Shown here: one piece after another, positions 21,852 through 24,686 of the stretch
How the letters are laid out: each line of letters begins with the position of its first letter
How positions within the stretch are numbered: the first letter of the stretch is position 1
Source of the DNA: Methanobacterium_C sp963845285
Lineage (GTDB): Archaea; Methanobacteriota; Methanobacteria; Methanobacteriales; Methanobacteriaceae
Assembly (NCBI GenBank): GCA_963845285.1
Contig: CAWJRO010000041.1
Span: 1-24,686, forward strand
Reading direction: 5' to 3'
DNA: 24,686 nt
The notes under the pieces: generated by a model
The model's database searches: none
Seen by the model: the letters and a program-made list of their open reading frames with translations, nothing else
What the model was told of the DNA's origin: nothing
Program-made: the position numbers and the translations under genes

Positions 21852-22844
21852 TTATGTACTGATCGTTCTTTTAAGTAATGGATATAATTTGACTAAAAAA
21901 ATTTTTAAGTTTTCTATAAATGTTTTCTTTTTGGAACTAATTAATATGTTCGCTGTTTTGGTTAAAGCATTAACTCCAGTCCTTCTAACATAGTAATCTT
22001 CGTCATCAAGAAAAGCTTCTAATCTTCGTAGATGTCCTTTTTCAAGGATTGTGTTGGCATAAATCGTTGCTAGTTCATTTAAAGGGTCTTTTTGCTTTAA
22101 TTCAAACTTAGATATGCTTGAATATGGTATTATTTCCTGCTCAATGAAATTTTCTTCAAATAAAACGTCGATGTCACTTATTTCAGGGAACATTTCTGCT
22201 ATTCTAGAGAGTAGGGTGTATTTGTATGTTAAATAATCCAGTATATTATAAAAGTGAGTGATCTTTTGTTTAATTTTTGGTTTATTGATTGGTATTTTAT
22301 TAAATAACTTACCAGATGAGTTTAAAAATATCTTGCTGTGGGCTTTTAAGGATTCAAAACGTTTATCACGGTTTTTAATGTTATTTTTCATGCTTTGAAT
22401 ATTCTTTCTCATTTTAGTTAACAGTTCCAGGATAATTTCAGTTACTTCCAGGGTATTGGCTTCGCTTGCATAAAATTCCAGTGAATCTAGTGCGGATTTA
22501 CGGACATGAGGATTTTCGTCAGATATCATTGCCTTTAATTCGTTAATAGCAAGGTTTTTGACGGATTTATCACGGGCTAAAATGTATAAGTTTCCTAATG
22601 CACAGGCTTTTACATCTTTTTTTTTATGGGATATGAGGAGTAGTACGATCTTTAATCCTACCTTTGACTTTTGATCTACGGTGCTTTTGATCAAGCTGTT
22701 CAAAACCATTTCTAGATCTTCAAGTTCTTTAAGATTATTTTTGTTCAGATACTCTTTATATGTCTGTTTTCTGCCCCAATTTGAATTTTCAAAGACCTTA
22801 ATGGGACAATAATCTTTTTTATAAATTATTTCAGCCCCATGCAA
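21852..22844 (-). CDS. HEAT-repeat protein of unknown role
   Basis: The protein is all-helical with HEAT-like repeats at about 62-135 (for example ISDENPHVRKSALDSLEFYA) and near the C-terminus (LDDEDYYVRRTGVNALTKTA, about 285-305). Between them is a basic, lysine-rich helical segment (about 140-200). HEAT solenoids are protein-binding scaffolds; I do not recognise the specific family. The start is uncertain: a TTG at 22844 gives 330 residues and lies a few bases after a purine-rich run (GAGGGGGG, then AGAGG), and the next in-frame ATG would remove 45 residues. The gene is directly upstream of purM, but a functional link is not evident. Its AT-rich, lysine- and asparagine-rich coding differs from its neighbours and may indicate a lineage-specific gene. 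Confidence 0.65.
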   Translation of the reverse strand: MHGAEIIYKKDYCPIKVFENSNWGRKQTYKEYLNKNNLKELEDLEMVLNSLIKSTVDQKSKVGLKIVLLLISHKKKDVKACALGNLYILARDKSVKNLAINELKAMISDENPHVRKSALDSLEFYASEANTLEVTEIILELLTKMRKNIQSMKNNIKNRDKRFESLKAHSKIFLNSSGKLFNKIPINKPKIKQKITHFYNILDYLTYKYTLLSRIAEMFPEISDIDVLFEENFIEQEIIPYSSISKFELKQKDPLNELATIYANTILEKGHLRRLEAFLDDEDYYVRRTGVNALTKTANILISSKKKTFIENLKIFLVKLYPLLKRTIST

Positions 22845-23602
22845 CCTCTACCCCCCCTCAAATGGGTTTTAAAAAATTAATTTGAAATATTAATTGGATA
22901 GATAAGTATTAATATGTTGTAATTACAAATTATTAAGTTTTATGGTACTGTTAATAGAGAATTTCTGGGCTTCACTTCAAAATTAGGGATAATGTAGGGA
23001 CTTAGAAATCTTATAAAATTGAATATATAATTTTTAATTTTAACAGGGTTTTAGGCACATAATCTTATTAATCTATTCTTTTTAAGATATTCATATGATT
23101 AAAACCGTTATTATAAAAGTTAAATTATCTTTTTAAAGTATTTAAAAGTTTAAAAGATGTAACAAAGATAAATTTTGAATAAAATTAATAATTAAACATA
23201 TTTTCATTTTATTTTCAAATAACCGAAATATTATCTTCTTAGAAACTTTTTTTTGTATCTTCAATCAATCATTCTTAAAATTTCATCAATTAACGTTCAA
23301 AATAATCCCAAATTTTTATGATCTTAAATTCGGAGTGGAACCCGTAAAAGAAATCAATTGCCCTCATTAAAATGTAAATGGTCTGGTCTTTGAAAAGAAA
23401 TTAAAAGTTGAATCAGTTAAAAAGAATCAATTTGTAACCATTTTAAAGATTACAATCATTAAAAGAGCTTTAACATACTGTTTCCAAAGTTAAGATCAAA
23501 TCCCAAAAAAATAGGAAATTAAAGTTAGGGAATTAAATAAATAAAACTTCCTAACTTTTTTTGGATCAACTTTGCATTGTGAATACAGTTAACATGTCCC
23601 TG
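22845..23602. other. Long AT-rich intergenic region
   Basis: About 760 bases without a supportable gene, RNA or repeat. It separates the aCPSF1 3' end from the HEAT-repeat gene, both on the minus strand. It contains the aCPSF1 terminator at its right side and presumably the promoter of the HEAT gene at its left. No cloverleaf, CRISPR repeat or MITE copy was found. Confidence 0.6.
23505..23558 (-). terminator. Stem-loop and U7 tract after aCPSF1
   Basis: AAAGTTAGG (23521-23529) and CCTAACTTT (23550-23558) form a perfect 9-bp stem about 45-80 bases past the aCPSF1 stop. On the minus strand it is followed within about ten bases by a run of seven T (complement of 23505-23511). It is a good candidate terminator for a gene whose own product promotes U-tract termination. 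Confidence 0.5.
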
Positions 23603-24686
23603 TTACTGGATCCGGATGGTTTCAAGATTCATAGGGGTTTTTGTCTCGATCTTGTACTGTCTGTATATGCTTGATGCAAGGTCTAATGTTTTGTAGTTGT
23701 CTCCGTGGCATATCATGATCTTCTCGGGTTTTGGAGACAATCTCCTTATGTAATCCATGAGCTGCCTTCTGTCTGAGTGTCCACTGAAACCCTGAACAGT
23801 CTTGATCTGCATTTTCACATTGTAAACATTGGTTTTACCATCTTCCTTGAGTGGTATCTCTTTCCAACCCTTCTGAAGTCTTCTACCCAGGGATCCCTCT
23901 GACTGGTATCCTACAAAGATTATGGAGTTTTTCTCATCTTCACATAACCATTTGAAGTAATCAACTGAGTTTCCGCCTGTTAACATTCCAGATGTTGAAA
24001 GAATAATTGATGGTTCTCCTTCGATTATCTCCTGACGATTGTTTCCTCCGTTTACCTTGTGGAAAACGTCTGAGATGAATGGGTTTTTACCCATGTGGAA
24101 TATCTGATCCCGCAGGTCCTTGCTCAAGTACTCAGGTCTTGCTGTATGAATTGCAGTTGCTTCCCATATCATTCCATCGATGTAAACTGGAACTTCTTCA
24201 ATGATTCCGTGCCTTATGTACTCTTCAAGAACTATCATGATTTCCTGGGCACGTCCAACAGCAAATACTGGAATTAGAACTTTTCCTCCACGTTGGAGTG
24301 TCTGGTAAATTGTTTTTATAAGTTCCTTTTCAGCGTCGTTACGAGTTGGCTGTACATCATCGTGGCCACCATAGGTACTCTCCATGACCATGGATTCTAT
24401 CCTTGGAAACTTGGAAACTGCAGGTTCCAGGAGTCTGCTTCTCTCGAACTTGAAGTCTCCAGTGTAAACGAAGTTGTGTTGACCGTCACCAATGTGCATG
24501 TGTGTGATGGCAGAACCAAGTATATGTCCTGCGTTGTGAAGCGTCAACCGGATATCTGGAGCTATATCCGTTACTTCACCGTAATCAAGGGTGATTGTAT
24601 GTTTTATGCTTTTTTTAACGTGTTTAATGTTAAATGGTAATGGTTTGTCTTCCCTGTGGGCTATGTCTATATGATCAAGCTGTAGA
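23603..24686 (-). CDS. aCPSF1 beta-CASP ribonuclease / transcription termination factor, C-terminal part
   Basis: aCPSF1 (FttA) is the archaeal CPSF73-like metallo-beta-lactamase ribonuclease that cleaves nascent RNA at U-rich 3' ends and drives transcription termination. Only the last 360 residues are in the window; the full protein is about 635, with N-terminal KH domains and the HxHxDH metal motif off the right edge. The coding frame runs unbroken to the edge: DHIDIAHREDKPLPF precedes LTLHNAGHILGS. The beta-CASP motifs present are the GDF-containing YTGDFKFE, motif A (ESTYGG), PVFAVGRAQE, motif B (TSGMLTGG) and motif C (GFSGHSDRRQ), followed by ICHGD. The apparent start at 24547 is internal (a TTG leucine codon). 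Confidence 0.95.
   Translation of the reverse strand, partial: LQLDHIDIAHREDKPLPFNIKHVKKSIKHTITLDYGEVTDIAPDIRLTLHNAGHILGSAITHMHIGDGQHNFVYTGDFKFERSRLLEPAVSKFPRIESMVMESTYGGHDDVQPTRNDAEKELIKTIYQTLQRGGKVLIPVFAVGRAQEIMIVLEEYIRHGIIEEVPVYIDGMIWEATAIHTARPEYLSKDLRDQIFHMGKNPFISDVFHKVNGGNNRQEIIEGEPSIILSTSGMLTGGNSVDYFKWLCEDEKNSIIFVGYQSEGSLGRRLQKGWKEIPLKEDGKTNVYNVKMQIKTVQGFSGHSDRRQLMDYIRRLSPKPEKIMICHGDNYKTLDLASSIYRQYKIETKTPMNLETIRIQ

Noticed and set aside
21400..21878. Several plus-strand ORFs of 90-117 codons opposite purM
   Set aside because: They are shadows of purM; low-complexity and without starts supported by a ribosome-binding site.
23603..24547. Treating 24547 as the start of a 314-aa protein
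   Set aside because: The codon is a leucine TTG inside a conserved stretch and the frame is open to the window edge with family-like sequence.
24293..24640. A 115-codon plus-strand ORF at the right edge
   Set aside because: It overlaps the aCPSF1 coding frame antisense; the minus-strand frame carries all conserved beta-CASP motifs.

Overview
The window is about 24.7 kb of AT-rich archaeal DNA. The gene content points to a hydrogenotrophic methanogen of the order Methanobacteriales, most likely a Methanobacterium-like organism. The evidence is the coenzyme M genes comC, comD and comE; an iron-sulfur flavoprotein pair of the methanogen Isf type; archaeal fibrillarin and Nop5; GatB; a Hjc resolvase; and the archaeal termination ribonuclease aCPSF1. 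The species assignment is an inference. No database search was possible.

Layout. 1-1667: the 3' part of a long TPR-repeat protein. 1668-2514: a broken membrane-protein gene carrying a 107-bp MITE-like element. 2515-5109 (minus): fibrillarin (flpA) and nop5, the C/D-box RNP core, kept apart by a decayed coiled-coil membrane gene. 5174-7046 (plus): pyrD and pyrK, dihydroorotate dehydrogenase B. 7139-8322: an AI-2E-family permease with an unusual leader containing a TATA box, a perfect 10-bp inverted repeat and a 16-codon upstream ORF whose stop overlaps the permease start. 8550-9915 (minus): a small surface protein, Hjc and an unrecognised 100-aa protein. 10164-10269: a second MITE copy. 10432-10984 (minus): five tRNAs (Asn, a CAU-anticodon tRNA, Glu, Leu, His in transcription order). 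11716-15726 (plus): a radical-SAM protein with non-canonical cysteine spacing, gatB, a DUF504 protein, a CBS-ParB-like protein and hisE. 16063-21808: comE, a MarR regulator, two Isf-like flavoproteins on the opposite strand, then comD, comC and purM. A HEAT-repeat protein follows at 21852-22844, and the C-terminal 360 residues of aCPSF1 run off the right edge.

How the genes fit together. Most are housekeeping genes: pyrimidine, purine and histidine synthesis, tRNA charging, rRNA/tRNA methylation, recombination and transcription termination. ComC, ComD and ComE act in sequence in coenzyme M synthesis. The two ComDE subunits are separated here by a MarR and Isf block that looks like a redox-response module.

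The most notable observations are: two copies of a small mobile element with matching 13-bp terminal inverted repeats and an intact 5-bp target duplication at each site; the coupled leader ORF and dyad upstream of the AI-2E permease; a duplicated initiation region that creates a two-codon upstream ORF before the radical-SAM gene; and the splitting of comD from comE and of nop5 from flpA. I found no CRISPR array, integrase or prophage.
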